A DNA stretch of 64,000 nucleotides, taken from contig NC_090983.1 in assembly GCF_041146395.1 (NCBI RefSeq), forward strand, positions 63,061,501 to 63,125,500. The letters run 5' to 3'. The notes below the pieces were generated by a model. That model saw nothing but the letters and a program-made list of their open reading frames with translations. It was not told where the DNA came from and ran no database searches. A program made the translations under genes and the position numbers. Positions 45,671 to 57,930 of this stretch are shown one piece after another. The DNA is from Eulemur rufifrons. Lineage: Eukaryota; Chordata; Mammalia; Primates; Lemuridae. Each line of letters begins with the position of its first letter. Positions within the stretch are counted from its first letter, which is position 1.

Positions 45671-45790
45671 AGAAATTAAACAATAAATATTTGTTATCTC
45701 ATAGTTTCTGTGGATCAGGAATTTGGGAGTGGCTTAGCTGAGTGGTTCTGGCTCAGGGTCTCATATGGTTGTAATCAAGATGTCATCTGA

Positions 45791-46122
45791 GGCCGGGCGA
45801 GGTGGCTCACGCCTGTAATCCTAGCACTCTGGGAGGCCGAGGCGGGCAGATCGTTTGAGCTCAGCAGTTTGAGACCAACCTGAGCAAGAGCGAGACCCCG
45901 TCTCTACCAAAAAAATTGAAAGAAATTATCTGGACAAATAAAAATATATAGAAAAAATTAGCTGGGCATGGTGGCACATGCCTGTAGTCCCAGCTACTCG
46001 GGAGGCTGAGGCAGAAGGATTACCTGAGCCCAGGAATTTGAGGTTGCTGTGAGCTAGGCTGATGCCACGGCACTCTAGCCCGGGGAAACAGAGTGAGACT
46101 CTGTCTCAAAAAAAAAAAAAAA
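45791..46122 (+). mobile_element. Alu SINE, lemur-type spacer
   Basis: Sense Alu starting GGCCGGGCGAGGTGGCTCAC with the AT-rich insert (TTATCTGGACAAATAAAAA). Duplication ATGTCATCTGA at 45780-45790 and 46123-46133. Confidence 0.97.
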
Positions 46123-46455
46123 ATGTCATCTGAAAGCTTGACTGGGGCTGGAGGATCCACTTTTAAGCTTGCTCACATGGCTATTAGAGGCCTCAGTTCC
46201 CCACCATGTGGGCTTCTTAGGGTAGCATGGTAGCTGCCTTCCCTTAGAATCAAGGATCTAAGAGAGGAACAAAGCAGAAACTTGCAGTGCCTTTTATAGC
46301 CCAACCTCAGAAGTGGCAGCTGTACTATCACTTACGCTGTGTACTCTTGGTCACACAGACCAACCCTGATACAATGTGGAAGGGCACTACACATGGGCAT
46401 AAATACCAGGAGGTGGAGATTATTGGGAACCATCTTGGAGGCTGGCTACCATAGA

Positions 46456-47380
46456 AGTTAAGGAAGTTACTCAAAGTTTCAGAGTTGGGATTCACACTCA
46501 GGCAATGTAACTGTAGAGCTAATACCTGGTACTATTAAACTCCATATCTTTCTGTTAGCTTGTGATCAAGTATAAAATCAAGTTGGCCTTATTAGCATAA
46601 TTGCTACAACTTCTCATTGACATAGCTATATTATAATTTCATGACAGCTAATCCCTGTATGCTAAGTGTTCTGAGGACGACAGCCTACTGCTGATGCCTT
46701 CACTCATATATAAAGCTGTATATAGACAGCAACTTCCAGCCCAGAACTGACATACCAAGCTTTTGACTGGTTTTATGTAATAGTAGTCATAGTAATGATA
46801 GGTCCATATTTACTTACTTGCACTAAATTAAACTTGCTTTGTTTCTGATGCAAGTTATTTTATTTGATTTTTACAGAGCAATTCAGGTCAGAGAGATGTA
46901 TTAATATCTTGACTTTTTACCCTTTAAGAAACTTAGGCATAGAAAGTTTTAGGTGTTTGCAAGTAAGTACTGGACCTTGGGAATCTAAATCCTTTGACTT
47001 CTAGCCTTCCCTGCGTTTACTTGTTCCCATAAATAGTTGATTTAAAGAAATGCCTTGGTAGGAGTTTTTCTATGTTAATGTTTAATCATTGGTTTATGGC
47101 TGGATGTTAATGCTTTCATCACTGTAAATCAATATCTTGTAAATATTTTTACCTTTAGTCTTCACAGTTCCATTGTGACCTCCAAATGAGGGTGTGTCTC
47201 TCATTTGGAGAGTAACCTGAAACCACAAAATTAGAACTTCTGAGTTAGCTGTTTTATTGTTTGCCAAGGATTGTATTTTCAATTTTATATTGTACTTCAA
47301 AATTATAACTTCTAGGAAGCTTTTGAAACTTAAATATAAACTATTTGCTTTCTTTAACTGAATACATTAATGCACACTCT
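46456..47380. other. DPP4 intron 2, no confident feature
   Basis: 46.86-46.99 kb has a faint MIR-like 3' part; nothing else is recognised. Confidence 0.4.
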
Positions 47381-47489
47381 TTTTTTTTTTTTTTAAGAGA
47401 TGGGGTTTCATTCTTGCTCAGGGGTCTTGACTCCCGCCTCGGCCTCCCAGAATGCTAGGATTATAGGCGTGAGCCACTGCGCCTAGCTC
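47381..47489 (-). mobile_element. Alu left-monomer-like fragment
   Basis: Antisense, poly-T then GAGATGGGGTTTCATTCTTGC and the Alu 5' end CCTCGGCCTCCCAGAATGCT. Related flanks TAATGCACAC (47368-47377) and TAATGTACAC (47490-47499). Confidence 0.85.
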
Positions 47490-47504
47490 TAATGTACACA
47501 TTTT

Positions 47505-47989
47505 AAAAATTATTTTTTGGCTCACTGGGGAAGCAAATAGACCTATGAGCTTAGATCACATAATTCAACATCTAAGGACCAAAAAAAGAGTAATTCAAGG
47601 AGGTGCTAAAGCCATCAGGGGTTTTGTTCCTGGTACTCTAGGAGCTGTAGCAGGTCAGGATATCTAACTTAGGAACAGGGAGTAGGAGGGGTGAGTATCA
47701 AGTGGGTTCTATTATCTACCCCTTCCCTAACTTCTGCACACTGGGTCCCCCAAAACTGAGCTATGTTGCTACTGTAGCCCTAATACCATTTCTGTGGGGC
47801 TAGAACTTTCTTTTCTTGTTTTCCTCAGTTGTTTTAAAGCCCACTCTGCTCAAACTCAGGTTCAGGAGTTTCATGAATGACTTTTATTTCTCTGTTCTGT
47901 TCCTTTATTCTTTGATTCCAGGCAGAAAACTCTTGTAGTAATGAGATTTAATGCATCTTCAGGGGTAAGGTCCTGAAACAATATTTGCA
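47505..47989. other. DPP4 intron 2, no feature seen
   Basis: Nothing recognised. Confidence 0.45.
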
Positions 47990-48600
47990 TTTCAACATTT
48001 ACTGAATGCTTACTGCATGTCAGGTGTTATTTTAGGTACCAGGAACATGGCCTGCTTAATTGGTTGGTTGTCCCCTTCGAACCTCATGTTGAAATTTGGT
48101 CCCCAGTGTTGGAGATGGGACCCAATGAGAGGTGTTTGGATCATGGGAACAGACCCCTAATGAATAGATTAATCTCCTTTCTTAGAGGTGAGTGAGTTCT
48201 CCCTCTGTTAGCTCCCATGAGAGCTGGTTGTTAAAAAGAGCCTGGCACCCGCCCCCTCTCACTTGCTTCCTCTCTTGCCTTGTGATCTCTGCACACACCA
48301 GTTCCCCTTCACCTTCTGCTGTGGGTGGAAGCAGCTGTAGGCCCACCAGATGCAGATGTCCAATCGTGACCTTTTCAGCCACCAGAATCATGAGCCAAAT
48401 GAGCCTTTATTCTTTATAAATTACCAGCTTCAGGTATTCCTTTAAAGCAATGGACCAAGACATGGCCCTGAGCAGTACAGACAAGGACCCTGCTCCCCTG
48501 CACCTTGACAATCCATGGGGCAGGCAGATTATGGGAAAGTGCAGAAATAAGTTTAGATGATAATAAATGCTATGACGAAAATAAAGTGGGCTAGAGAGGA
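47990..48600 (+). repeat. Ancient dispersed repeat (CAGGCACTG type), interrupted
   Basis: ATTTACTGAATGCTTACTGCATGTCAGGTG... continues after the LTR at 48468 (AGTACAGACAAGGACCCTGC, then ATAATAAATGCTATGACGAAAATAAAG). Confidence 0.65.
48053..48462 (+). mobile_element. MST-type solo LTR (sense)
   Basis: 410 bases with MST/THE1-like landmarks: AGATGGGACCCAATGAGAGG, GGATCATGGGAACAGACCC, CTCTCACTTGCTTCCTC, TTATTCTTTATAAATTACC. Exact 5-bp duplication TGGCC at 48048-48052 and 48463-48467. Confidence 0.9.
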
Positions 48601-49480
48601 CTGAGGCACACAGAGAGCAGTTTCTCTTTTTAATTATTTTTTAAATCTTCTCAGATCAAGAAAGTAAAGAAATTTCTCTCTTGTTCTAAGTATGATTTTG
48701 AGCCACTGGAGGGTTTCAACAGGAGCATGAATATGGCATGAGTTTATTTACATTTCAAAAGTGCATCTCTGACTCTTGTGTGGATAATGGTTAGGGTGGG
48801 GGTAGTTTGTCCAGGTGAGAGATGATGACAGCTTGGACAATGGTGGTATCATTGGAGATGGAAATAAGTTAAAAAAATGCAGAGTGTGTTTTTGAGGTAA
48901 GACCTAATCTTTGGGCATATGAAGAGTGAGGGAAGGAGAGGGATAAGGATGACTCCTTGGACAGCTGGCTGGATAGCCAAAGTGAAGAATTTCCTCTTGT
49001 CCCATGGCTGTTCCCTTCCCCCAAGAGCTAGTCTGCAGAGGTTCCTCTGGTTTAACTCCCTCTTCCTACTGGATCAGCCTTCCCCTTTCCGAAGCCAGGC
49101 TCGTAAGGGCCTTGTACATCATATTCACCCGGCACGGACTTATCAACAGAAGGTGATTCCCCAACTCAGCATATATTTATTGAGAATTTTCTACACACCA
49201 TTTTGTTGGTCCCCGGGAATATAAAGATGACAGATACGGCCCTTGTCCTCAAATAATTTATAATATTAGAGGAAACATAAACATTAACTATAATCAAAAG
49301 AGCTAAGTGCCCTTCTAGTAAATGATCAAAGTGCTCTGGTAGCACTAATGAGCAAAGGATAAATGCTGCCCCAGGAAGTCTGTACGTAACCAAGCATAAA
49401 GGGCTAATAATTAATAGGCCTCAGTACCATCCTTCCAATCCTCCAGCCACTGGACTGTCTCCCAGGCGCGCAGTTCACCT
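48601..49480. other. DPP4 intron 2; old repeat piece near 49.2 kb
   Basis: 49165-49260 (CAGCATATATTTATTGAGAATTTTC) resembles the ancient repeat seen at 18.2 kb. The rest is unrecognised. Confidence 0.4.
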
Positions 49481-49554
49481 CTGTGTCAGTCCTCACCAAT
49501 TTACAGCCCCCTGATTCTGTATGAGGATTGAATAAAATAGAATGTTTTTGGCTT

Positions 49555-49865
49555 TAGGCTGGGTGCAGTGGTTCATGCTTGTAATCTCAAGGTCCAATCT
49601 TGTGGACTCTAAGGTGGGAGGATCACTTGGGGCAAGGAGTTTGAGACTAGCCTGGGCAGCATAGTGAGACCCCCATCTCTACAAATAATAAAAAAATTAG
49701 CCAGGTGTAGCAGTGCACACCTGTATTCTCAGCTACTTAGGAGGCTGAGACAGGAGGATCACTTGAGCCCGGGAGTTTGAGAGGTTGCAGTGAGCTATAA
49801 TCATGTCACTGCACTCCAGCCTGAGTGACAGAGTGAGACCCCCATCTCTGAAAAAAAAAGAAAAA
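49555..49865 (+). mobile_element. Old Alu (J-like)
   Basis: Sense Alu with older diagnostic bases (CCTGGGCAGCATAGTGAGACC) and no lemur-type spacer. Duplication AGAATGTTT(T/A)TGGCTT at 49539-49554 and 49866-49881. Contains about 20 foreign bases near 49590. It splits an unnamed ancient repeat (about 49.48-50.26 kb). Confidence 0.93.
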
Positions 49866-50366
49866 AGAATGTTTATGGCTTCAAGTAACAGAATACCTGA
49901 CCAAAAGTTATTAAAACTATAACTTTTTTTTGTATTATTATTAGCATCTTTTATCATACATTATTGGAAGAAAATGCAGAAATGCAGAAGCAAAGCATTT
50001 CTTAAGTTTGATAAGGCAGTGGTCCGACAACATCTTCAAGAACCCAAGGACTTTACATCTTTCAGCTCTGCCATGCTCAGACTGTTCACTTTTGCCCTCA
50101 AGCGGGTCCTCTGGTGGTCGAGCACGGCTGCTGTAGCTCAGCACAGCACTCGCTCGTTCGGCTCTTTCATAGGAAAAGACAATGCTCTTCCTTATTTTAT
50201 CAGGGAGGAAAACCACTTCCAGAAGTCCTCTGACCTCAGGCAGGCTTTCAGGTCTTAGTGTGTCACTTGTCTGTGTCTAAACTAATCACTGGCAAGAGGA
50301 ATGAATTGCCATGATTGGACTAGACTAATCAAGGCTCACCTTTCTGGGGCTGAAGAGGAACTTCTT

Positions 50367-50486
50367 TTTTTTTTTTTTTATTTCAGCATATTATGGGGGT
50401 ACAAGAGTTTAGGTTACGTTTATTGCCCCTGCCCCCTCCCCACCCGCGAATCAGAGCTTCAAGCATGTCCATTCCCTAGACGGTGC
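50367..50486 (-). mobile_element. Short young L1 3' end (antisense)
   Basis: Poly-T then TTATTTCAGCATATTATGGGGG; only about 120 bases of L1. Duplication AGGAACTTCTTT at 50356-50367 and 50487-50498. Confidence 0.93.
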
Positions 50487-50499
50487 AGGAACTTCTTTC

Positions 50500-51750
50500 C
50501 TTAGCACATGGAAGGGGAAGGGCAAAACTTAAGTTGCATTGGGAATTCCAAAAGACAGAACTGGGGGGTCTGTGTAGGCATATCATATAATATATTTTGT
50601 TATTGCTCTTTCAATTACATTGGGAAAATTTGGTTTTCCAACAAAAAAGGACAGACATCAAGCCAGCTCCGATCTCCAAAGAATCTGATGCTACAACTCC
50701 CTCCTTCGCTTCTCACTTTCTTTCCTAACCACCTAGGTTTATTGCAAGGCGGTGTGTTTTGCTGCTGCCTTTTTGATCAACAGGGCATTTTGACCCCAGC
50801 ACTTGCTTCCTCTTGGCATCCAAAGTGATCAAGAGTAGGGAAGAATTGAAGTTGCAATGTTTAAGTACAAATACGAGACAATACGGCAGGTCAGAAATAT
50901 CTGATGGAAATTACTCTCTATTTTCTCACAAAAAGACATGTAAACTAACCACATTTTATCCCATTCGTAATGACAAAAAGTGGCAGAAACAGTCAACCAA
51001 AAATAAAACGGACAAAGTTCTTTAAAAAAATGGTAAAAGTTAGATCTGCAAAAGTTAACTGATGAAAGTAGGACTTGAAATAATGGCCTTAAAAACAGAA
51101 TAAATAAGTCAATGAATAAACAAAAGCAAACAAAACCTCACAATGTCTAGAAGCTCCATTTCATTTGACATGGACAAAAAGAATCTATTAATAGCTAATG
51201 ACTCAAATCTTTGTTGTCAAATTTCCAGGGGGAAAAATTACTCCTCATGGTAACAATGTCCTAAAAATGAGAAGGGTTTGACTGTATGAAAGAGAATCCA
51301 GAACCCAGCATGAAGGGGCCCCTCAGTCCTGCCTGGCAAGCCACCCCGTTTTTCCTGTCTTCTCACTGGCCTGCACTCCTGGGGACCTACTCCAGGTATT
51401 GCCTCTCCTTGGCCCTCCAGCAGCCCTTCCTGTGCACATTCGCAGCTGAGCACCAGGCTTCTTGTTTTAATGAGAAAACTGAAACCGTGAGAAGAGAACT
51501 TCACGTCTCACTAGCCCGCCTGTGCACTCACCTGCATCGGCCCCCTCCCAGGGGACAGATGAACCTCAGCTGCTGTCCCTGCTGGGTGCTCCATTTCTGC
51601 ACCGCCTCCCATCCCCTTCTGCTTAGCCCAGTGCAAGGCTCCAGCTGTTCCCCTGCCTGCGTCAACATCATCTTTTCCATCTTTATTTGATCATAAACAT
51701 GTTGTAATCTCTTACATTCTTTAAAAAAAAAAAAAAAAGAATAAAAGAAA
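50500..51750. other. DPP4 intron 2, no confident feature
   Basis: Nothing recognised up to about 51.5 kb; from there the sequence grades into decayed LINE-2. Confidence 0.4.
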
Positions 51751-53710
51751 ACATCTCCGCCCACATCCCTGCCAACCTGCCACTCCTTTTCTCTGTTCTC
51801 TTTACTCCAGAACTCCTCAGAGAGTTCTCTGTTACTGCTGCTGGCAGCCCCTCTCCTTTCTTTTCTCTCTTAAACCCACTGGAGGAAGGGTTATCCTCAC
51901 CACACCTCTAAAACTGCTCTGTTCTGGTTGAAGCCTCTAACCTCCTCCTCGGTGTTGCCAAATCCGGAGCTGGGCTCTCAACTCCATGTCTCATGTGCCC
52001 GTCAATCAACTGGGCATCCTTCTCTGCCTCCCCTCGGGCTCATCTCTCTCCTAGCTGTTCCTCTGCCTCGCCTGGCTGTTTGCCAACCTCCTTGGAGCTC
52101 CTCCTTGTGTCTCTGACTACTATCTACTCTGGGGCTCCATCGTAATACCTCTTCCGTCTTTACATTAGACGATCTCATCCACTGCCATGGCCTTAAATGC
52201 CATCTATAATCTGGCAGCTCTCGATTTTTATCTCTAGGCGAGACCTCCCTCCTGAATACATGTATCCAGCTGCTTACTGGACGTCTCAATTTGGATGTGA
52301 TAGAGGCATCTTAGAATGACATCTCCCAAAACTCTTTGTCCCCCAAAGCCTAGTCCTCCCTGAGTACATCTTGTTTCAGCAAACAGCAATTCCGTTTTTG
52401 CAGTTGCTGAGGCCAACATCCACATGATCCTGCCATCTGTAGCTTCACGTTCTTTCAGAGTTTGAGTGTACCCAACACTTCTGCTAGTACCCTGGTCCAA
52501 GACACCATCACCTTTACATAAGTTATTACAAAAATCTCCGTACTTGTTTTCTTACCTCCCTATGGTGTATTCTTAACACGGCAGGCAAGGTGATTGTGGT
52601 AGGCAGAATTCTAAGATGACTCCCAAGATTTCCTCCACACCGTTCCTATGTACTAATCCATGAGATTGTGGATATGGCTAGGGTTTGTTATACAGCACGG
52701 CTGACTTTAAGAAAAGATTACCTGCTTGGGCCTGACTGAATTGCAGGAGCCCTTTAAAAGCAGAGTGCCTCTGGCTGGTCACAGGACAGGCAGTCAGGCA
52801 TCTCAGGCACAAGAAAGTTTTGACATGCTACTGCTGACCTGGAAGATGGAGGGGCCCTGTGGCCAGGAGTTGGTAGTCTCCAGGAGGCGAGAGCAGCCCT
52901 CAGCTTGCACTCAACAAGTAAAGGGAACTTCAGTCTCAGAACCTCAAGGAACCGAATTCTGCCAACAACCTGTGTGAGCCTGGAAGCAGATTTGTTTCCC
53001 AGAGCCTGCAGCTGACAACTCAGTCCAGCCCAAACCTTGATTTTAACCTCATATTACTCGAAGAGAGCACCCAACCATGCTCTGAGCTGATACATGGGTG
53101 CTGTGTTAAGCCACTGAATTTGTGATGACTTGTTGGATAGCAATATAAAGCTAATGCAGTGATCATATTTAAACATAAGTCAGATTATGTCCTTCTCTGC
53201 TCAAACCCAATCAGTAGCTTCCTGTGTCTCTCAGTAAAAACCACACACACTCACAATGGCCGACAAGGCCCTGAGATTTGAGTGCCACCACCTGTCTGAG
53301 CTCTTCTACTCTCCCTCCCTCGTCATTCACCTGCCTCAGAGGCTCTGTGCCGGCAGATCTGCTGGGACTACTCTTCCCTGGGGCTGTTCATTGCTCACTC
53401 CCTCCCCTCCTCCAGGTCTCTGTTCAAATGTCACCTTATCAGCTGGGCTTCCTGACCAGCCTATTGAAAACAGCAACATCCCCAAACCTGACATTCCTCT
53501 TCCTTCCTTGCTCTATTTCCTCTGTGGCACTCACTCATTACCACCTAACATATAGCATTTCCTACTGTGTGTTCATATGTCTCCCCCGATTAGAATGTAA
53601 GCTTCATGAGGGCAGGAGTTTTTCATGTTTTATTCACTGTTATATCTCCAGTGCCTAGAACATTGAGTAATACAGTGTTTGCTAAATAAATACCTAGTGA
53701 ATTAAAGAAA
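51751..53710 (+). mobile_element. LINE-2 (L2) copy, interrupted by MLT1
   Basis: 51751-52589 and 53164-53710 form one L2. The first part shows decayed ORF2 DNA (CATCCACTGCCATGGCCTTAAATG). The second has the 3' end: TCAGATTATGTCCTTCTCTGC, TCAAATGTCACCTTATCAG, TAGAATGTAAGCTTCATGAGG and CTAAATAAATAC. Confidence 0.85.
52595..53158 (+). mobile_element. MLT1-type solo LTR (sense)
   Basis: 564 bases, TG...CA, with GTGGTAGGCAGAATTCTAAG at the start and GTGTTAAGCCACTGAATTTG near the end. Exact duplication GTGAT at 52590-52594 and 53159-53163. Confidence 0.92.
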
Positions 53711-54939
53711 TTATCTTAGAGCTCTGGCAAGAAAAATATTCTTGATGAACACTTTTTAATGTGGCTGTAATTCTCATTCAAATGCTTATGTTCATAAATA
53801 TGGGGTCAAATCAGCCAGTACTATAATAGATGGCATGCACCTACTATTTGTATAGTGCTAGCAGTTTTTGATAAAGACATGATACATGCCTTCTCTTGTT
53901 TTATTTATAGTCTAGTTAAGAAAAGACCGATCAGGTTAAGTACCTAAATGATATAAAGTGACTTGATTAATTGGCAAACTACATGGTACAGGAAATAAGC
54001 ATTTTAATAAGAGAAGGAGGGAGAAAAGAGTACGGGGTAGATCAAGAGGCATGAGGAAGGGCAGTGAGAAAACGGAGCCCACAGATGCAGGTTGTTTGTT
54101 CGAGAATTCTGTCCAATGGCTTGAGGAGGCAGCAGGGTCAGGTATCTGTTTAAGGTGGGTGCACCCGCGGCACGCTTAAGGACAGAGCAGCAGTGAGCAG
54201 TGAAAAGACACTGAGGACACTGGAGAGGGAAAAGATGAACTGAGAACAAAATCTCTTGAGGATGAAGAAGACAGGGCTCTGAAGCACAGAGTCGGGGAGA
54301 ACTGGCAGGAAGGAAGCCCACCTCTCTCTCTGAGTTTTAAGACAAGGATTAGACAATGGCAGCAGAGACAGATCCCCAGAAATGACAAGCATGGTAGAAA
54401 ATAAGCCCGTTATGGCTTTTGTTATAAAGGAGGAATCACTGAATCTTTCTGTTGGATAATTTCATACTTTTTTTCAAAATGTACACTGCAGGGCCTGAGT
54501 TATTTAGCATTGTGCAATGTTTAAAATCCAGAAAACATTTTTTTTTTTAAAAAATGAAGAAAAGAAACCTAGATTAAAACATACATAATTATTTCTTTAT
54601 GAGTTTAAGGGAAAGATGATGAAGATTATTGGATATACCACAGAAAAGAGAACAAGGATGATATAACTTTCTTTCCAGAAAGTCACACAGTTGCCACCCT
54701 TAATACAGTCCAGAGGGAAAATTCTAGAGTTCTTAGAGAGAACTTGTACTCATTTTATTTTGGAACACTAGAAAAAAATTAAGTTTCAACTAACCCAAGT
54801 CCAAACGACACTACTGACCTGCCTATTTAAATTGTTGCAAACATCGAATTCGAACATTTCTATAAAGTCTAATTTACCTCCACCAACTCATGAAAACTGC
54901 CAGCACAGCATTTACTATGTATAATCCACTACCCCAAAG
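53711..54939. other. DPP4 intron 2, no feature seen
   Basis: Nothing recognised. Minus-strand frames at 54.0-54.4 kb are proline/leucine-rich shadows without a domain. Confidence 0.45.
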
Positions 54940-55123
54940 ATTCAGAGAGGCTTAGGGGAGTGGTTGTAACCACAAGCTTTGAGCCATATTGTCTGGTTCA
55001 GATGTGGCTTTGGTGCATACTAATCGTGGGACTTTACTCCAGTTACTGGCTACACCTGTCTGTGCCTGTCTCCTTATTTGTAAAATGGAGATGAAAATCA
55101 GAGGAATAAATTAGTTAATAAAT
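54940..55123 (+). mobile_element. MIR SINE
   Basis: Decayed sense MIR: GTGGTTGTAACCACAAGCTTTG, GGGACTTTACTCCAGTTAC, TGTCTCCTTATTTGTAAAATGG. Confidence 0.75.
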
Positions 55124-55131
55124 GTATTTAA

Positions 55132-55421
55132 TGGGCTGGGCATGATGGCTCACACCTGTAATCCTAGCACTTTGTGAGGCTGAGGCAGGAGGATTTCTTG
55201 AGGTCAGGAGTTCAGAGTGAGACCCTGCCTCTACAAAAAATAGAAAAATTAGCCAGGCATGGTGGCACACGCCTGTTGTCCCAGCTACTCAGGAGGCTGA
55301 GTCAGGAGGATCGCTTGAGCCCAATTTGAGGCTGCAGTGAGCTATGATCATACCACTGCACTCTAGCTAGGGTGACAGAGTGAGATTCTGTCTCCAAAAA
55401 AAAAAAAAAAAAAAAAAAAAA
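55132..55421 (+). mobile_element. Old Alu (J-like)
   Basis: Sense Alu lacking the lemur spacer, with a long A tail. GTATTTAA occurs at 55124-55131 and 55422-55429. Confidence 0.9.
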
Positions 55422-55429
55422 GTATTTAA

Positions 55430-56494
55430 ACCTAAAACTGGGCTCAGTGCACTGAAGAACTCTATAAAAAATGTGTAATCATTATTCTTTATATGTTTTT
55501 ACCTTTTTTTTCCTTTTAACAGCCCCAGAGGCACATAGTGTAATAACATTCGCCCTACTGAATGTTTTGCCTGGCAAATACCAGGAAAGGGAAAATTTCT
55601 GTGGCAGTTTTGTTTTCCAATGATTGTTTTTCCTTATATTGTGGATGACAAATGCTTGTCACAAACGGTAGCCTTGTTGATTACACTTGTATATCTTTCT
55701 GGAAAGTTCTTCAATGAGTCATTACTAGAGCTTTCGGTTTCCCTAAATACTGATGTTCTCTAATCAGTTTTCTTTCCAACACAAGCTGATCTTTCTTAGC
55801 TTGTATTATAATAACTTCCACTGATGTCTCATTACAACTACTTTAAGTATTTGTCCAGAGAAACTAGCCCGTGGCTAAAATAGTTGCACGTTTCATGGGC
55901 CTGTGTGTCATTTAGCCATACAATCCAGAATTTTCCACCTTTCAAGTGCTTCTCATCACCACAGCCACGTTGGATTGCATCACCTTGGAATACAGTCAAT
56001 TTCATGGGGCACAGAAGCTCTGTAAATATTAGTTTGGGCCATTATTGGACCAGCCTTGTTTATTTTCAGAAGCGTTTTATCAAAGGGAAAGAGAGACTAT
56101 AATTAGAAAAAGAAAAGCAATTTTATTTCAAAAGGGAACAAAGCAGTCTCGCTGCCTTGTTTACTGCCGGCTTCCCGTGTGTGCAGCCTCAGCCTCTGCC
56201 GGGCGGCAGGCAAGCCGGAAGTGGCATCAGGGTTTACTTCCGGCAGCCCCTCCAGCCTTGCGTTTCTTCACCAGTGTGTCAAGATGAAGACGTCCACCTT
56301 GACCTGAATGCAGAGACATGAATATTCTGTCCACTTGTACTTTTCTGCTGCGTTTATCGGAGTCTCCTGCTGATATTGTTTCAAGGCAACTGGAATTTCA
56401 ATCTCAACATCTGTCTTTCAAAACCAATCTTCGGAGCAGGTTTCTTTGTTTTTCTTTCTTTCTTTTTTTAATGTTGCTCACAATTTTGAGGAAT
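55430..56494. other. DPP4 intron 2, no feature seen
   Basis: A GC-richer patch with a few CpGs at 56.15-56.29 kb has no recognised identity. Confidence 0.45.
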
Positions 56495-56502
56495 GTCTAG
56501 AT

Positions 56503-56718
56503 GAGGTTGTCAAACTGCAGGCAGGGCTGCCCATCTGTTTTTGTAAATAAAGTTTTATGGAAACACAGCCACGCCTGGTCACTTACACATTGGCTGTGGC
56601 TGCCTTCAGACAACAATGGCAGGCTTGAGTTGCTGTGACAGAGACCAGAGATGATAAGGCCCACAAAGCCTAAACTGTTTACCATCCGACCATTTAAGAA
56701 AAACGTTGCCAACCCCAG
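56503..56718 (-). mobile_element. hAT-type non-autonomous DNA transposon
   Basis: A known mammalian short DNA element in antisense (TTTTTGTAAATAAAGTTTTA, then GACAGAGACCAGAGATGATAAGGCCC, ending GCCAACCCCAG). Exact 8-bp duplication GTCTAGAT at 56495-56502 and 56719-56726, the size produced by hAT transposases. The family name is not certain. Confidence 0.85.
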
Positions 56719-56779
56719 GTCTAGATGTTGTATTCTTACAACTTACAGAGACTTTGTGGGTAAGATGAGTATGTCTTTA

Positions 56780-57210
56780 TATCAGTTAGGGTACAGTGAC
56801 CAATATAGAAATCATATCAGGTATTTCAGCAGAGGGATTTAATATGAAAACTGGTTATGCAGATAAAGGAGCAAAAGAGGAATTGTGAGATATCTCAGGG
56901 ACAGTAACTGCAAGAAGGGGCCACCTCTAGAGCTTGGCAACAAAGAGAAAAAAGAGGGAGACTGAAGGGCTGGGCTCAGAACTCTAAGATGTGTCAGGCA
57001 CTGGGCTGCTTCTTGTACCTCTGAGGGGCACGAGGAAGCAGGTTTGGGCTATTACAAAGGAAGCCAGAGGCTGGGCAGGTGCTACTGCTGGGTGCATGCT
57101 GGCAGGATCAGTAAGAGGAGGGGAGTCCCTTCTCTTCTATTGACATCCAATTTTTCCCTGTTGGCGGAACCTAATAGGAATCCTGCAGATGAACGGGTCT
57201 TGGAAATAGA
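56780..57210. repeat. Ancient dispersed repeat, family unknown
   Basis: The block GGATTTAATATGAAAACTGGTTA followed by GCTGGGCAGGTGCTACTGC resembles an old interspersed repeat. Confidence 0.4.
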
Positions 57211-57474
57211 GCTGTAGATCCCCTTTCCAGCGTTACTCAGCAAAGAAGGGTGTATTTAGAGCTGAAAGACAATAGGTAAATGGCTGGCACATGCTTACAG
57301 AAGTGAACTGACCTAACGGTGGCCAGTGGCAGGCTGGAATGCGAGGGTCCTGTCCCAATTCTGGCTAGACCTCTCTGGCCAAGCTCACTGCTCTTCCTAC
57401 ATCACAGCCAGCTGGAGTTCACATACTGATGTTTGGAGCTGTTGGTTCTTATTTTTGTATTGTCTTGCTTTTAT

Positions 57475-57930
57475 CTTTTCATTCAACAACTATTTACTGA
57501 GTGCCAGGCACTGTTCCAGGCTGTAGTGATACAATAGTAAACAAACTCAGTGCCCTCATGGAGCTTACATCCAATCAAAGGAGGCAGACAATGAACAAGG
57601 TAAATAAGAAAAATATGTAGTATGTTAGTTGATATCACTGCTAAGGAAAAAATAAAATAAAGGTGGAAAGGGCAGTAGAGAATGCCATGGGGGAAGGGAC
57701 TGCAGTGCTAGTCCAGGGAAGACATGTGACATTTAAATAGAGACCTGAAGGAGGTGAGGGAGAAAACCTTGGGCATATCTTGGGGGAAGAACATTCCAGG
57801 CAGAGGGTACAGCCAGTGCAAAGTCCCTGAGGCAGGAGTGAGCCTGGTATGTCTGAGGAACTGCTGGGGGCCAGTGTGGTTGGAGTAGAATGATAAGGGA
57901 AGAGGAGGAGGTGAGTTTAGCGCCATGACA
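57475..57930 (+). repeat. Ancient dispersed repeat (CAGGCACTG type), long copy
   Basis: The longest copy here: TTCAACAACTATTTACTGAG, GTGCCAGGCACTGTTCCAGG, CATGGAGCTTACATCCAATC, then GAAGAACATTCCAGGCAGAGG and GTGCAAAGTCCCTGAGGCAGG. Confidence 0.7.

Larger units (their letters stand above)
45500..46455 (-). mobile_element. MLT1-type LTR (antisense) hit by U6 and Alu
   Basis: After removing the U6 (45526-45670) and the Alu (45791-46122), the parts read as one antisense MaLR LTR (TTGTTATCTCATAGTTTCTG ... AACCATCTTGGAGGCTGGCT) like those at 7.6 and 10.1 kb. Confidence 0.7.
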
